From NCBI GenBank assembly GCA_900759715.1, contig CAAEXF010000044.1, positions 1 through 64,000 of the forward strand: DNA of 64,000 nucleotides, given 5' to 3'. This document shows, piece after piece, positions 25,136-34,389 of this stretch. Source of the stretch: Clostridium_AM sp900759715 (lineage in GTDB: Bacteria; Bacillota; Clostridia; Clostridiales; Clostridiaceae). Numbering within the stretch: position 1 is the stretch's first letter; every line of letters starts with the position of its first letter. The position numbers and the translations under genes are program-made. The notes beneath the pieces are model-generated. The model made no database searches, was not told the origin of the DNA, and saw only the letters and a list, made by a program, of their open reading frames with translations.

Positions 25136-26446
25136 ATGAATAAACCAGTACTATCAGATCATTTCAAAAAAAGGATGCCATCAGACGTTCGACTTGGTCA
25201 AATGAAATTTGAAGACCGTAAAGTTAAACCTGCATTAATCAATGTAGCAATTGGAAACGTTTCACTTCCAACAAATCCTGCTATGCAGAAAAGATTGTTT
25301 TCATTAGACGCACCTGAAAGCCCATTTGCAAAGGGTGTTATAAGATATTCAGGTACTGCTGGTGTACCTGAAGCTCAAGAAGCTTTTAAAAACATTCTCA
25401 AGTGCGAAGGTTTTAATACTGATAAATTACACGTTGCAGTAACTGACGGCGGATCCAGTGGTATGGAATTGTTATTACTTGGTGTTTGCGGAGATGCAGG
25501 CACAGGTGAAAAACCATTTATGATGATTGACCCAGCTTATACAAATTATATTTCTTTTGCAGAAAGAATCGGACGTAAAACTGTTACAGTAAAACGTCAT
25601 TTAGGCGAAGATGGCAAGTTCAGTCTTCCAGAAATCGACAAAATTGAAGAAACTATTAAAGAGCACAATCCTGGAGCACTTCTTGTAATACCTTATGACA
25701 ATCCTACAGGACAGCTCTACGATTATGCAACTCTTAAAGAGCTTGCTAAACTATGCGTAAAATATAATATGTGGATGATAAGCGATGAAGCTTATCGTGA
25801 ACTTTATTATGTTGACACTGACCTGGTAAGCATCTGGGGATTAACTGATGCAGATGTACCTGGTATAGAAGGAAGAAGAATAAGCTTAGAGACAGCATCA
25901 AAGGTATGGAATGCCTGCGGTTTAAGAATCGGAGCTTTAATCACTGATAATGAAGAATTCTATACTCAAGCAGTAGCTGAATATACTGCTAACCTTTGCA
26001 GTAACGTTATAGGTCAGTATATCTTCGGAGCACTAGCACATGAAAGCAAGGAAGATATTGCTGGATGGTGCAAAGGCCTTCGCGAATATTACAGAGAGCT
26101 ATTGTTTAAATTCTATAATAATCTAAAGGAATTAGAACCTGGCCTAATCGTTTCTAGTCCTGATGCATCTATCTACTCAGTAATTGACGTTAGAAATATT
26201 GTAAAACCAGGATTTGATTCAATCGACTTTGTTTTATACTGTGCACAAGAAGGCTCAGTAAACTTAAATGGAGTGGATACAACCCTTTTAGTAGCACCTT
26301 TAAAAGGTTTCTATGATATAAAACCAGGAGATCCTAATCCAGGAAGTACTCAATTCCGTGTAGCATTTATAGAAACTCCAGAAAACATGGAAAAAGTTCC
26401 TGAATTATTCGTTAAGCTTTTAAAACAGTATGAAGCTCAACGCTAA
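25136..26446 (+). CDS. PLP-dependent aminotransferase class I/II
   Basis: This 436-residue fold-type I aminotransferase has the glycine-rich phosphate region TDGGSSGMELLLLGV, the Asn/Asp segment PYDNPTGQLYD and SDEAYRELYY. The PLP lysine lies in ETASKVWNACGLRIG, and the C-terminal Arg in TQFRVAFIETPE. It is longer than most aspartate aminotransferases and has a distinct N terminus (SDHFKKRMPSDVRLGQMKF). The amino acid substrate is not predictable. The RBS is AAGGGGG, and a structured leader precedes the gene. Codon use looks richer in C/G third bases than neighbours, suggesting high expression or acquisition. Confidence 0.88.
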   Translation: MNKPVLSDHFKKRMPSDVRLGQMKFEDRKVKPALINVAIGNVSLPTNPAMQKRLFSLDAPESPFAKGVIRYSGTAGVPEAQEAFKNILKCEGFNTDKLHVAVTDGGSSGMELLLLGVCGDAGTGEKPFMMIDPAYTNYISFAERIGRKTVTVKRHLGEDGKFSLPEIDKIEETIKEHNPGALLVIPYDNPTGQLYDYATLKELAKLCVKYNMWMISDEAYRELYYVDTDLVSIWGLTDADVPGIEGRRISLETASKVWNACGLRIGALITDNEEFYTQAVAEYTANLCSNVIGQYIFGALAHESKEDIAGWCKGLREYYRELLFKFYNNLKELEPGLIVSSPDASIYSVIDVRNIVKPGFDSIDFVLYCAQEGSVNLNGVDTTLLVAPLKGFYDIKPGDPNPGSTQFRVAFIETPENMEKVPELFVKLLKQYEAQR

Positions 26447-26537
26447 AATTTACAAAATAGGCATAATAAAAGATTAAATACCACCTGCATAGAGTGTGGT
26501 TTACTATGGGATTACCTTTTGTTAGGTGTCTCAACAT

Positions 26538-26570
26538 AAATAAAAGGAGCGCTTTGCACTCCTTTTATTT
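26538..26570 (+). terminator. Terminator after aminotransferase
   Basis: AAATAAAAGGAG pairs with CTCCTTTTATTT around a 9-nt loop and is followed by TTCT. It is a strong intrinsic terminator about 90 bp after the stop codon. Confidence 0.88.
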
Positions 26571-26704
26571 TCTATTACACAATTTTTAGCTTACTATGTT
26601 CTTCTTACGTTGCATTGCCTTACACGTATATACAATATATTATATTTATATTAACTTCCAAATTCAATTTATTAAAATGAATAAAGCATAGACACTTAAA
26701 GAGG

Positions 26705-26859
26705 TTGATTTATAGAAATAAATATGATAAGATTTATAAAAATTAATGTTATGAGGTGAATATTCAAAATGATTTATTAATCTTATTTAAACTGGATTTA
26801 TATAACTAAGCAAAGTTTAAGAACATACTTTTAAGTGTGTTTGTTCAAGTTGCTTTTTT
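26705..26859 (+). ncRNA. Possible small RNA, promoter to terminator
   Basis: TTGATT (26705-26710) and TAAGAT (26728-26733) are 17 bp apart. A strong terminator follows about 75 nt later: AAGCAA / TTGCTT with an inner GTTTAAGAACA helix at 26808-26855, then TTTTTT. No reading frame with an RBS lies between them. A transcript of about 120 nt is predicted. The -10 box is weak, so this is tentative. Confidence 0.35.
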
Positions 26860-27211
26860 ATGTAATATAATTGAGTTTTGGATAAGATTATGTTTATAAT
26901 AAATCATTTTGCCATATATACTTCATGGCAACCTTAACATAGATGTTAATATGTACTATAACAGTTTTTTAACATTCACGTTTTAATTTTATGATTTTAT
27001 ATGAACACATTCACTTTCCAAAACTATACAGTTTAGGAGAGTTTTTTTATGCTTAATTTAAAAAAATAATCTAAATAACTATAAATAATTCCCTAGACTT
27101 ACTAAAACTCAAAAGATAAAAGATAATTTATAGTACAAGATATCATATCAAAGTATAAAAAAATCTAACCTAAATATATCATAGCTTAAATTAAGGAAAG
27201 GTGGGTATCAA

Positions 27212-27946
27212 ATGGCTTTATTAAAAGTTACTGAAAGAGTTTATTTTCTTGCCAATGAACAAGAAACTGATAGACCATTATTAGGTTACATCAAAGGAGA
27301 TAAGTATTCACTTATGATTGATGGTGGAAACTCAAAAAATCACATAGAAAAATTTAATAAGTTATTAAAAGAATCTAATTTAAAAACTCCAGATTACGCA
27401 GCTATTACTCATTTTCATTGGGATCATACATATGGAATGCACGCAATCGAAGGAAAAACGATAGCATGTGAGAGAACCAATAAAAAGTTAAAAATCATGG
27501 CTAAGTGGGAATGGTCTGATGTTGCAATGAAAAACCGTCTATTATCTGGTGAGGATATCGAATTTGCAGATACAAATATCCGTAAAGAATATCAATCTTT
27601 ACAAGATATAAAAGTGGTAACAGCTGATATAGTATTTAATGATGAATTAAAACTTGATTTAGGTGGTATTAATATTATTTTCAAGAATGTTATTGCCCCT
27701 CATTCAGAAGATTCTGTTATAGTTTATGTCCCTGAAGAAAAAGTGGTTTTTATTGGAGATGCTTATAGCAAAGATTATTACGATAATTGTAAATATGATC
27801 CAATTAAAATAAAAAATTTTGTTACTACCTTAGAAAATCTAGAGTTTAATACTTGTTTTGTAGGACATTCTAATCCTTTGAAAAAAGAAGATATTATTAG
27901 ATTTTTAAACTTACAATATGAGCAAATTGTAAAAGAAAATTATTAA
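27212..27946 (+). CDS. Metallo-beta-lactamase fold hydrolase
   Basis: This 244-residue protein has the binuclear metal motif HFHWDH (in AAITHFHWDHTYGMH), further ligands in APHSEDSVIVYVPEEKVVFI plus GDAY, and the C-terminal FVGHSNP. The family includes glyoxalase II, lactonases and many uncharacterised hydrolases; the substrate is unknown. The RBS AAGGTGGG stands before ATG 27212. It is monocistronic, facing the ABC-F gene across a two-way terminator. Confidence 0.88.
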   Translation: MALLKVTERVYFLANEQETDRPLLGYIKGDKYSLMIDGGNSKNHIEKFNKLLKESNLKTPDYAAITHFHWDHTYGMHAIEGKTIACERTNKKLKIMAKWEWSDVAMKNRLLSGEDIEFADTNIRKEYQSLQDIKVVTADIVFNDELKLDLGGINIIFKNVIAPHSEDSVIVYVPEEKVVFIGDAYSKDYYDNCKYDPIKIKNFVTTLENLEFNTCFVGHSNPLKKEDIIRFLNLQYEQIVKENY

Positions 27947-27962
27947 GTTCAAAAATATGAAA

Positions 27963-27984
27963 AAGAGCTAGTTTTCTAGCTCTT
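27963..27984. terminator. Bidirectional terminator between convergent genes
   Basis: AAGAGCTAG / CTAGCTCTT with a TTTT loop lies between the hydrolase (plus) and ABC-F (minus) genes, with A- and T-rich flanks on both sides. Confidence 0.82.
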
Positions 27985-27996
27985 AATTAATAAATA

Positions 27997-29553
27997 TTAT
28001 ACGATTTTAGTCGTCCAAGACTCACAATCCCATATATCTGTAACTACATCCCTATAAAATTCTGGTTCGTGGCATACAAGCAGTATAGTTCCTTTATATT
28101 CTTTTAACGCTCTCTTTAATTCTTCTTTTGCTTCTACATCCAAATGGTTTGTAGGCTCATCAAGAATAAGTATGTTTGTTTCCTTATTTAATATCTTACA
28201 TAATCTAACCTTTGCTTGCTCACCACCACTTAAAACTACAACTTTACTTTCAATATGTTTAGTTGTAAGACCACACTTTGCAAGCGCTGCTCTTACCTCA
28301 TATTGAGTAAACGAAGGGAATTCCTTCCATATTTCTTCTATACAAGTGTTATAATTTGCTTCCTTTATTTCTTGTTCAAAATAGCCAATGTATTGATAAT
28401 CACCAAGCTCCACTTCGCCAGAAACAGGCTTTATTTGCCCAAGTAAGCTTTTTAAAAGTGTTGACTTACCAAGACCGTTTGCCCCTACTAAAGCAATCTT
28501 TTGTCCTCTTTCCATATAAAGATTTAATGATTTTGTTAATGGCTCATCATATCCTATAACTAAATCCTTAGTTTCAAAAATCATCTTACCAGCAGCTCTA
28601 GCTTGTTTAAAGTTAAACTGTGGCTTTGGCTTTTCTGCTGTAAGTTCTATTCTATCAATCTTATCAAGCTTCTTTTGTCTAGATTTTGCCATATTAGCAG
28701 TAGCAACATTAGCTTTATTTCTAGCAACAAAGTCCTCTAGCTTCTCTATCTCCTTTTGTTGTCTATCATAAGCAGCTTCTAATTGAGCCTTTTTAAGCTC
28801 ATACAATCTTTGGAATTCATTATAGTCTCCAACATATCTTGTTAGTCTTCTATTTTCAATATGATAAATCAAATTAATTACACTGTTTAAGAATGGAATA
28901 TCATGAGATATTAATAAAAAGGCATTTTCATAATTTTGAAGATATCTCTTTAACCACTCAATATGCTCCTCATCCAAATAGTTTGTAGGCTCGTCTAGAA
29001 GTAATATATCTGGATTTTGAAGTAATAACTTACCTAAAAGAATTTTGGTTCTTTGTCCGCCAGATAAATCTGAAACATCTTTATCAAGTCCTAAATCTAA
29101 AAGTCCTAATCCTTTTGCCACTTCCTCTACCTTAGCATCTATAACATAAAATCCATTATGATCCAACATGTCTTGAATTACAGCAGTTCTTTCAAGGGCT
29201 TTATTCATCTCGTCTTCATTCATGTCTCCCATACTGCCATAAAGTGTATTCATTTCTGTTTCAAGATCAAAAAGGTATTGGAATGCACCTCTTAATGCTT
29301 CTCTAATTGTCATACCTTTAATTAATGAACCATGCTGATCCATGTAACCTACCCTAACATTATTTGACCAAATAACTTGTCCTTCGTCTGGCATAAGATT
29401 GTCTGTTATTATGTTCATAAATGTTGATTTACCTTCACCATTAGCTCCAATAAGGCCAACATGTTCACCTTTCAGTAATCTAAATGAAACATCTTCTAAT
29501 ATAGCTCTATCACCAAATCCATGGCTAACATTTTTAACCGTTAGTATACTCAT
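27997..29553 (-). CDS. ABC-F family ATPase
   Basis: This 518-residue cytoplasmic protein has two ABC ATPase domains in one chain and no membrane part. Walker A motifs are GANGEGKST and GANGLGKST, and signature motifs are DLSGGQRTKI and LSGGEQAKV. The charged interdomain linker (about 240-315, KKAQLEAAYDRQQKEIEKLE) is the arm that enters the ribosome in ABC-F factors. Members rescue or regulate ribosomes, and some confer antibiotic resistance; which subgroup applies is uncertain. The start at 29553 follows GAGGAG 7 nt upstream. Confidence 0.9.
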   Translation of the reverse strand: MSILTVKNVSHGFGDRAILEDVSFRLLKGEHVGLIGANGEGKSTFMNIITDNLMPDEGQVIWSNNVRVGYMDQHGSLIKGMTIREALRGAFQYLFDLETEMNTLYGSMGDMNEDEMNKALERTAVIQDMLDHNGFYVIDAKVEEVAKGLGLLDLGLDKDVSDLSGGQRTKILLGKLLLQNPDILLLDEPTNYLDEEHIEWLKRYLQNYENAFLLISHDIPFLNSVINLIYHIENRRLTRYVGDYNEFQRLYELKKAQLEAAYDRQQKEIEKLEDFVARNKANVATANMAKSRQKKLDKIDRIELTAEKPKPQFNFKQARAAGKMIFETKDLVIGYDEPLTKSLNLYMERGQKIALVGANGLGKSTLLKSLLGQIKPVSGEVELGDYQYIGYFEQEIKEANYNTCIEEIWKEFPSFTQYEVRAALAKCGLTTKHIESKVVVLSGGEQAKVRLCKILNKETNILILDEPTNHLDVEAKEELKRALKEYKGTILLVCHEPEFYRDVVTDIWDCESWTTKIV

Positions 29554-29762
29554 ATTTTTTCTCCTCAAACCTTTCATATTAAACATAAAATATCTCAAAA
29601 TACTACAAGAAATAGTTTAATTTATTCTTGAGCATTATGTCAAAGGAATTTTAATGTATAAACCATTATTTTAAATTACAGTATGATAAAAAATATTATA
29701 TACTACAATTTTCAAATTGTGGTATACTACATAATGAACGAAAACAGGGAGGTAATGCGCTA

Positions 29763-30938
29763 ATGGCTTGTAAGTTTTACTTATATAAAGGCAAGGGAAG
29801 AAAAGCTGAAAATGGGCGCCCTTGGATATATACTACGGAAATAGAAGGCTACGATGGTACATATGAAAATGGTGATATAGTTGAAGTTTATAATTTTAAA
29901 AGCGACTTCATAGGAAAAGGATATATAAACGATGCTTCAAAAATTGCTATAAGAATGATGACAAGAGACATAAATGAAGAAATAGACGAAGAATTTTTTA
30001 GAAAAAGACTTAATGCCGCTTGGGAATACAGAAAAAAAGTTATAGACACATCAAGTTGTAGATTTTTATTTGGAGAAGCGGATTTTGTTCCTGGACTTAT
30101 AATAGATAAGTATGAAGATTACTATGTAATGCAATCTTTAGCACTTGGAATTGATAAGTATAAGGATATAGTAGTAAAATTGCTAAAAGATGAATTTGGT
30201 GCAAAAGGCGTATATGAAAGAAGTGACGTAAGAGTACGTGAACTAGAAGGAATGGAGCAAACTAAAGGATTTTTAACAGAGCCTTTTGATACTAACGTTC
30301 AAATTATAGAAAATGGAGTAAAATATCACGTAGACATAGAAAACGGACAAAAAACCGGATTTTTCCTTGATCAAAAAGAAAATAGACACGCTATACATAA
30401 AATTTGCAAAGATGCTGATGTATTAGATTGCTTTACCCATACAGGATCATTTGCATTAAATGCTGGGATAGCTGGCGCAAAAAGCGTACTTGGTCTTGAC
30501 ATATCCGAATTAGCTATAGCTGAAGCAACAAGAAATGCTGAGTTAAATGGTATTTCCGATAGAGTTAAATTTGAATGTCACAATGCCTTCGATGTACTTC
30601 ATCAGTGGGCTAAGGATGGAAGAAAGTACGATGTTGTAATACTTGATCCTCCTGCTTTTACAAAATCTAGATCTACAATTGATGGTGCAGTAAGAGGGTA
30701 TAAGGAAATTAACCTTAGAGGAATAAAAATGGTTAAGCCTGGTGGTTTCTTAGTTACTTGTTCTTGCTCACACTTTATGAACCCTGATTTATTTAAGGAT
30801 ACCATTGCTGACGCTGCTAAAGATGCTAGAAGAGTTTTGAGACAGGTAGAATTTAAGACTCAATCTTCAGACCATCCAATTCTATGGAACTCTGATGAGT
30901 CTTATTATTTAAAGTTTTATATATTCCAAGTAGTTTAG
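29763..30938 (+). CDS. rlmI: RlmI-like 23S rRNA (cytosine-C5) methyltransferase
   Basis: This 391-residue SAM-dependent enzyme has an N-terminal PUA domain (about 1-80) and an EEHP-like middle region. The Rossmann methyltransferase carries VLDCFTHTGSFALNAGIAGA, the catalytic region VVILDPPAFTKS, and the Cys-rich VTCSCSHFM. RlmI methylates C1962 of 23S rRNA in E. coli; substrate identity here is by family. A strong RBS (GGGAGG) precedes ATG 29763. It is transcribed divergently from the ABC-F gene. Confidence 0.88.
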   Translation: MACKFYLYKGKGRKAENGRPWIYTTEIEGYDGTYENGDIVEVYNFKSDFIGKGYINDASKIAIRMMTRDINEEIDEEFFRKRLNAAWEYRKKVIDTSSCRFLFGEADFVPGLIIDKYEDYYVMQSLALGIDKYKDIVVKLLKDEFGAKGVYERSDVRVRELEGMEQTKGFLTEPFDTNVQIIENGVKYHVDIENGQKTGFFLDQKENRHAIHKICKDADVLDCFTHTGSFALNAGIAGAKSVLGLDISELAIAEATRNAELNGISDRVKFECHNAFDVLHQWAKDGRKYDVVILDPPAFTKSRSTIDGAVRGYKEINLRGIKMVKPGGFLVTCSCSHFMNPDLFKDTIADAAKDARRVLRQVEFKTQSSDHPILWNSDESYYLKFYIFQVV

Positions 30939-30948
30939 ACACATTGCA

Positions 30949-30970
30949 AAAAAATGCGAAGCATTTTTTA
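30949..30970 (+). terminator. Terminator after rlmI-like gene
   Basis: AAAAAATGC-GAA-GCATTTTTT is a short perfect hairpin ending in six T, 10 bp after the stop codon. Confidence 0.85.
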
Positions 30971-31176
30971 GAGGACAGAGGACAATGAAGGAGGATTTTT
31001 CTACGTTACACTACGAAAAATCTTTAATTATATTATAAGCCGACGTTTCACATTAGTGGAACGAGATCAAAAATAAATTAGTTTTCTGACGTAAGGAAGA
31101 AAACTCACCTTCTCTGTCCTCTGTCCTCTGTCCTCTGTCAATTGTCCTCTTAAAAATTTTGCGTCGCAAAATTTTT
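30968..31176. repeat. Repeat element with 7-bp GAGGACA units in inverted ends
   Basis: The left end carries TTAGAGGACAGAGGACAAT. The right end carries the reverse complement pattern with 3.6 tandem CTGTCCT units (31114-31141), then AATTGTCCTCTTA and the perfect 12-bp palindrome AAAAATTTTGCG / CGCAAAATTTTT (31152-31176). The inner sequence has no supported gene. The GAGGACA-type array recalls intergenic repeats of several Clostridium genomes (from memory). Confidence 0.65.
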
Positions 31177-31203
31177 ATTTTACAAATCACATTACTACAA
31201 TTA

Positions 31204-31944
31204 TTAAACAACGGCTCTCTTATCTTTGTTGTCACTTAAAGTAATTATTCCATCATTATACTCTGGAACTATATTGATTATATCTTTTTGGCAACAGTAG
31301 TCTAAATCTTCCTCTAAGTTTAGTTCTTTAATTCTTTTATAGTGATTGGCATATTTTATAAAACTTATTATATTTTCATTTTCTTTATATATATAATAAG
31401 CTGTTTTGGATATATCAGTAAGTTCAATATCCGCTCTCTCTCTTAACATACAATCAATAATATATCCGGCACATATAAAGTCATCCATGGAAAACTGACC
31501 TAAAGTACCTGCATTTACTATAACTACATCATTATCTAAACTAATTAGCTTTTCTGCTACGGCCTTGGCATTTATTAGCGCACCTATTAATATATTCTTA
31601 GCTCCTAAACTACCTTGTATAGCTCTTGTACCGTTGCTGGTAGTTATAACCAATGTTTTACCCTCTACAATGTCTCTTCTATATTCAAGGGGAGAATTAG
31701 CGCAATCAAAACCTTCTATTTTTAATGCTTTTCTTTCTCCACCAAGAATATATTTTTTTCTATCCTTATTTGCTATTTCCAATGCTTCTTCTATTGTTAA
31801 TACTGGCACCACAGCCTTACAGCCATTGTTCATTGCTGTAGTTATAACAGATGTAGCTCTAAGCATGTCTATAACTACTATAGACTTTTTTAAAATTTTT
31901 TCTTGTTTTATATCATCTGCTGAAATTATTAAATCTACTTTCAT
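31204..31944 (-). CDS. comB: 2-phosphosulfolactate phosphatase family (ComB)
   Basis: This 246-residue protein has the ComB family segments VVIDMLRATSVITTAMNNGC, GGERKALKIEGFDCANSPLE, LVITTSNGTRAIQGS and VIVNAGTLGQFSMDDFICAG. In methanogens ComB hydrolyses phosphosulfolactate in coenzyme M synthesis. Bacterial members occur widely without that pathway, so the real substrate here is unsure. It lies just after a repeat element and has an RBS (AGGAGAG) before ATG 31944. Confidence 0.9.
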   Translation of the reverse strand: MKVDLIISADDIKQEKILKKSIVVIDMLRATSVITTAMNNGCKAVVPVLTIEEALEIANKDRKKYILGGERKALKIEGFDCANSPLEYRRDIVEGKTLVITTSNGTRAIQGSLGAKNILIGALINAKAVAEKLISLDNDVVIVNAGTLGQFSMDDFICAGYIIDCMLRERADIELTDISKTAYYIYKENENIISFIKYANHYKRIKELNLEEDLDYCCQKDIINIVPEYNDGIITLSDNKDKRAVV

Positions 31945-32038
31945 AAAAATCTCTCCTATTATTTTCTATGAATAAACTCTCATAAAGCGATAGACATCGG
32001 ATAAAGTACATTGCTTGTCCTTATTGTTGACGAAAAAT

Positions 32039-32086
32039 AAAAGAGGAATTTTATTTGTGATATATGCCTTGATATATTCCTCTTTT
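32039..32086. terminator. Terminator overlapping the 3' end of the radical SAM gene
   Basis: AAAAGAGGAAT pairs with ATTCCTCTTTT around 26 nt that include the gene's last codons. On the minus strand the stem is followed by ATTTTTCG. Confidence 0.7.
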
Positions 32087-32971
32087 TTCTAGTTCCGAAT
32101 CTATAGCATTCAATATCTCCCACTTTTTTAAGCTCCACTGTGGACCTATAAGTAAACTTCTAGGAGCGTCTCCTGTTAGTCTGTGGATCACCATATTTTG
32201 CGGAATAATCGATATTGAAGAACATATTATATCAATATATTCTTCTTGGCTTAAAAATTTTAATTCTCCTTTATCATAAAATTCCACAAGAGGAGTATTC
32301 TTCATCAAATGCAGCAAGTGAAATTTAACTCCCTGCACATCCTGCTTTGCTACATAGTTTACTGTATTTAACATATCTGATTTTGTTTCTCCTGGTAGTC
32401 CGAAGATAATATGGGTAACAACATCAATATTTCTCTTTCTAAGATTTTCTACAGCCTTTTCAAAAGCACCTAAATTGTATCCTCTATTTATTTTTTTCGC
32501 TGTGTCTTCATTAGAGGTTTGTAATCCTAATTCAACCCACAGATAAACTCTTTTACTAAACTCCTCTAAAAGATTTAGTACATTCTCTTCTAGACAGTCA
32601 GGTCTTGTAGCTATTGCTAAAGCTACAACACCTTCCTCATTTATAGCCTCTTCATATTTTTCTCTAAGAACATCTACATGTGCATAAGTATTTGTATATG
32701 CTTGAAAGTATGCTATATACTTGCCTTCCTTCCACTTTTTACTCATAACTTCTTTTATGGATTTAAACTGTTGTTTTATAGAAAATTGCCTATTGCCTGC
32801 AAAATCTCCAGAACCTCTTTCACTACAAAATACACATCCTCCCTTGCTTATAGTTCCATCTCTATTAGGGCAAGAAAAACCAGCATCTAGTGAAATTTTA
32901 AAAACCTTACATCCAAATTTTTGTCTTAAAAAATAGTTTAAACTACAATATCTTTTGTCTCCCCACTTCAT
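32051..32971 (-). CDS. Radical SAM protein, TIGR01212/YtqA family
   Basis: This 306-residue enzyme has cluster cysteines in SCPNRDGTISKGGCVFC, a spacing characteristic of the YhcC/YtqA group and not the usual CxxxCxxC. The N terminus MKWGDKRYCSLNYFL is strongly conserved in this family. Further motifs are YFQAYTNTYA and VTHIIFGLPGETKSDML. The reaction is unknown; members resemble ELP3-like radical SAM enzymes. It is the third of four minus-strand singletons here. Confidence 0.88.
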   Translation of the reverse strand: MKWGDKRYCSLNYFLRQKFGCKVFKISLDAGFSCPNRDGTISKGGCVFCSERGSGDFAGNRQFSIKQQFKSIKEVMSKKWKEGKYIAYFQAYTNTYAHVDVLREKYEEAINEEGVVALAIATRPDCLEENVLNLLEEFSKRVYLWVELGLQTSNEDTAKKINRGYNLGAFEKAVENLRKRNIDVVTHIIFGLPGETKSDMLNTVNYVAKQDVQGVKFHLLHLMKNTPLVEFYDKGELKFLSQEEYIDIICSSISIIPQNMVIHRLTGDAPRSLLIGPQWSLKKWEILNAIDSELEKRGIYQGIYHK

Positions 32972-33008
32972 TGCTTCTCTCCATAAGTAATTTTTTATTT
33001 AAATTATA

Positions 33009-34139
33009 TCACATTTTCTTTGGTTTAAAATCTCTAAGATTAATCTGCCATTTCCCTATAACATCTGAAGCAGATCTATCCTCTGGCTTTTTAGGCACTA
33101 CATCAAAATTTAGAGTTTCTTTATCATAGGATGAAAATACAACATCTACCTTATCCATAGGAAATTTTTCCTCAAATTTGAATGGTATTAAATCTCCTCC
33201 ATCTGATTTATAAGTACGTATGCAACGTCCTATATCAGGCTTTGTATATTGTACAGTAACAAATTTTTCTGTTGGTGAAAACGTCAGGAACTCTACCTTT
33301 GAACTCTTTAGTAAATCTAAACTGGTTATATCTTTTCCTATAGGTTTTTCTTGAGCCTTTCCACCGCCTCCTTCCTTTTGTTTACCTCCTCCAGTATCCC
33401 CTCCAGTATCTCCGCCTTCTCCGCCGCCTTTATCCGAAGCTTGCACTGCCATGGCTTCTTCTAATTTTATCACTGCAATATAAGCATCCTTGTCAAAAGT
33501 ACTTAATGCTAAGCTATCTCCACCATAGGAAAAAGTTATAATTCCATATTGGCTTTTAGGAACTGTAATTTTATCTATATTTGTCTTATCATCTTTTGGA
33601 AAAGCATAATTTGGTATACCACCAAAGTCTACTACAAGATTTGTGTTTACATTATTCTTGTTTCTAAGCCTTATTTGATTATTCTGTATAAAGGCTTCTT
33701 TCTGTATTATGTTATTCGTTTCGGTTATCTTATAATCTGTGTCTTCTTTTTTTATTTTCAAAGTATATTCATCTAAAGATGCAAAAGGTTTAGTTACGTC
33801 TGATCTAGATACTCTCATTTTAAAAAGTCCAGATTTTCCTATTTCATTTGTTTCTGACAAATCATATCCCAATATTTTCAAGCTTCTATTTTCTTCACTA
33901 ATAGAACTTTTTGAAAGCTCTTTCGAGTAAAATCTCTTGCTATTTTCAGTATCTTCTTTCATTAAATATTTCATATAAGTATCAGCTACATTTGTAGCTG
34001 CTTTCATGTCAAAGCTCTCTGTAGTGCTTTTACTTTCTTCTTTTTTCTTCGAAGCGCAACTTACTAATACACTTTGAACAAACAATAACGAAATTGCAAT
34101 TACTAAACCTAATATCCACCTTTTGTTCGCCTTCCTCAT
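33009..34139 (-). CDS. Lipoprotein with Gly-rich linker, unknown function
   Basis: This 376-residue protein has a signal peptide whose lipobox VLVSCAS gives a lipid-modified Cys at about 28. The N-terminal domain (about 40-130) resembles small secreted alpha/beta folds (AATNVADTYMKYLMKEDTEN). A beta-rich region follows, then a glycine-rich disordered linker near 238-265 (GGGEGGDTGGDTGGGKQKEG), and a C-terminal domain. I do not recognise a family with known function. It is anchored to the outer leaflet. It stands alone, downstream of a family 2 repeat copy. Confidence 0.78.
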   Translation of the reverse strand: MRKANKRWILGLVIAISLLFVQSVLVSCASKKKEESKSTTESFDMKAATNVADTYMKYLMKEDTENSKRFYSKELSKSSISEENRSLKILGYDLSETNEIGKSGLFKMRVSRSDVTKPFASLDEYTLKIKKEDTDYKITETNNIIQKEAFIQNNQIRLRNKNNVNTNLVVDFGGIPNYAFPKDDKTNIDKITVPKSQYGIITFSYGGDSLALSTFDKDAYIAVIKLEEAMAVQASDKGGGEGGDTGGDTGGGKQKEGGGGKAQEKPIGKDITSLDLLKSSKVEFLTFSPTEKFVTVQYTKPDIGRCIRTYKSDGGDLIPFKFEEKFPMDKVDVVFSSYDKETLNFDVVPKKPEDRSASDVIGKWQINLRDFKPKKM

Positions 34140-34170
34140 TTTACTCCCCTCCGTTTATGTAAAATTTCAT

Positions 34171-34255
34171 GGAAACTCCTTTTCGATTCCTCAAAGGAGT
34201 AAGCGATTCACACAAAATCAGAGATTTTGGTTCTCTGCTTATGTCCTAGTTTTCC
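34171..34255. repeat. Dispersed foldable element, family 2, copy B
   Basis: It starts GGAAACTCCT and ends AGTTTTCC, which can pair. Inside are CTCAAAGGAGTAAGCGATTC, CAAAATC / GATTTTGG and CTCTGCTTA. It lies between divergent genes (the lipoprotein, and the YkvI-type transporter on the plus strand). Compare 24703-24773 and 36644-36770. Confidence 0.7.
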
Positions 34256-34389
34256 CTTAAAATAAAAATTTAATTTATAAATCATTATTTTAATGTTATT
34301 AATATATATTTATATAGATATGTCTATTTAGTAATGTCACTAGTAATTATTTTATGTGTTCTTAAATTTAAATGTTAGGAGGGGTTAAA

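Larger units (their letters stand above)
26447..27211. other. 765-bp intergenic region
   Basis: It holds the aminotransferase terminator (26538-26570) and a possible short RNA with promoter and terminator (26705-26859). Two small palindromes are TTGCCAT / ATGGCAA (26911-26933) and TTAACAT / ATGTTAA. An RBS-like AGGAGAG before a six-codon frame at 27049 is probably chance. No convincing protein gene was found. Confidence 0.6.

Noticed and set aside
27049..27066. RBS-like AGGAGAG followed by a six-codon frame
   Set aside because: It is too short to call. A leader peptide is conceivable, but no regulated structure follows.
31114..31141. Short tandem repeats considered as a CRISPR array
   Set aside because: Units are 7 bp with no spacers, and no cas genes are present. 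No CRISPR array was seen anywhere in the window.
31053..31235. 60-codon minus-strand frame crossing the GAGGACA repeat element
   Set aside because: It lies in repeat sequence, includes the tandem units (TEDRE-type translation), and has no RBS.
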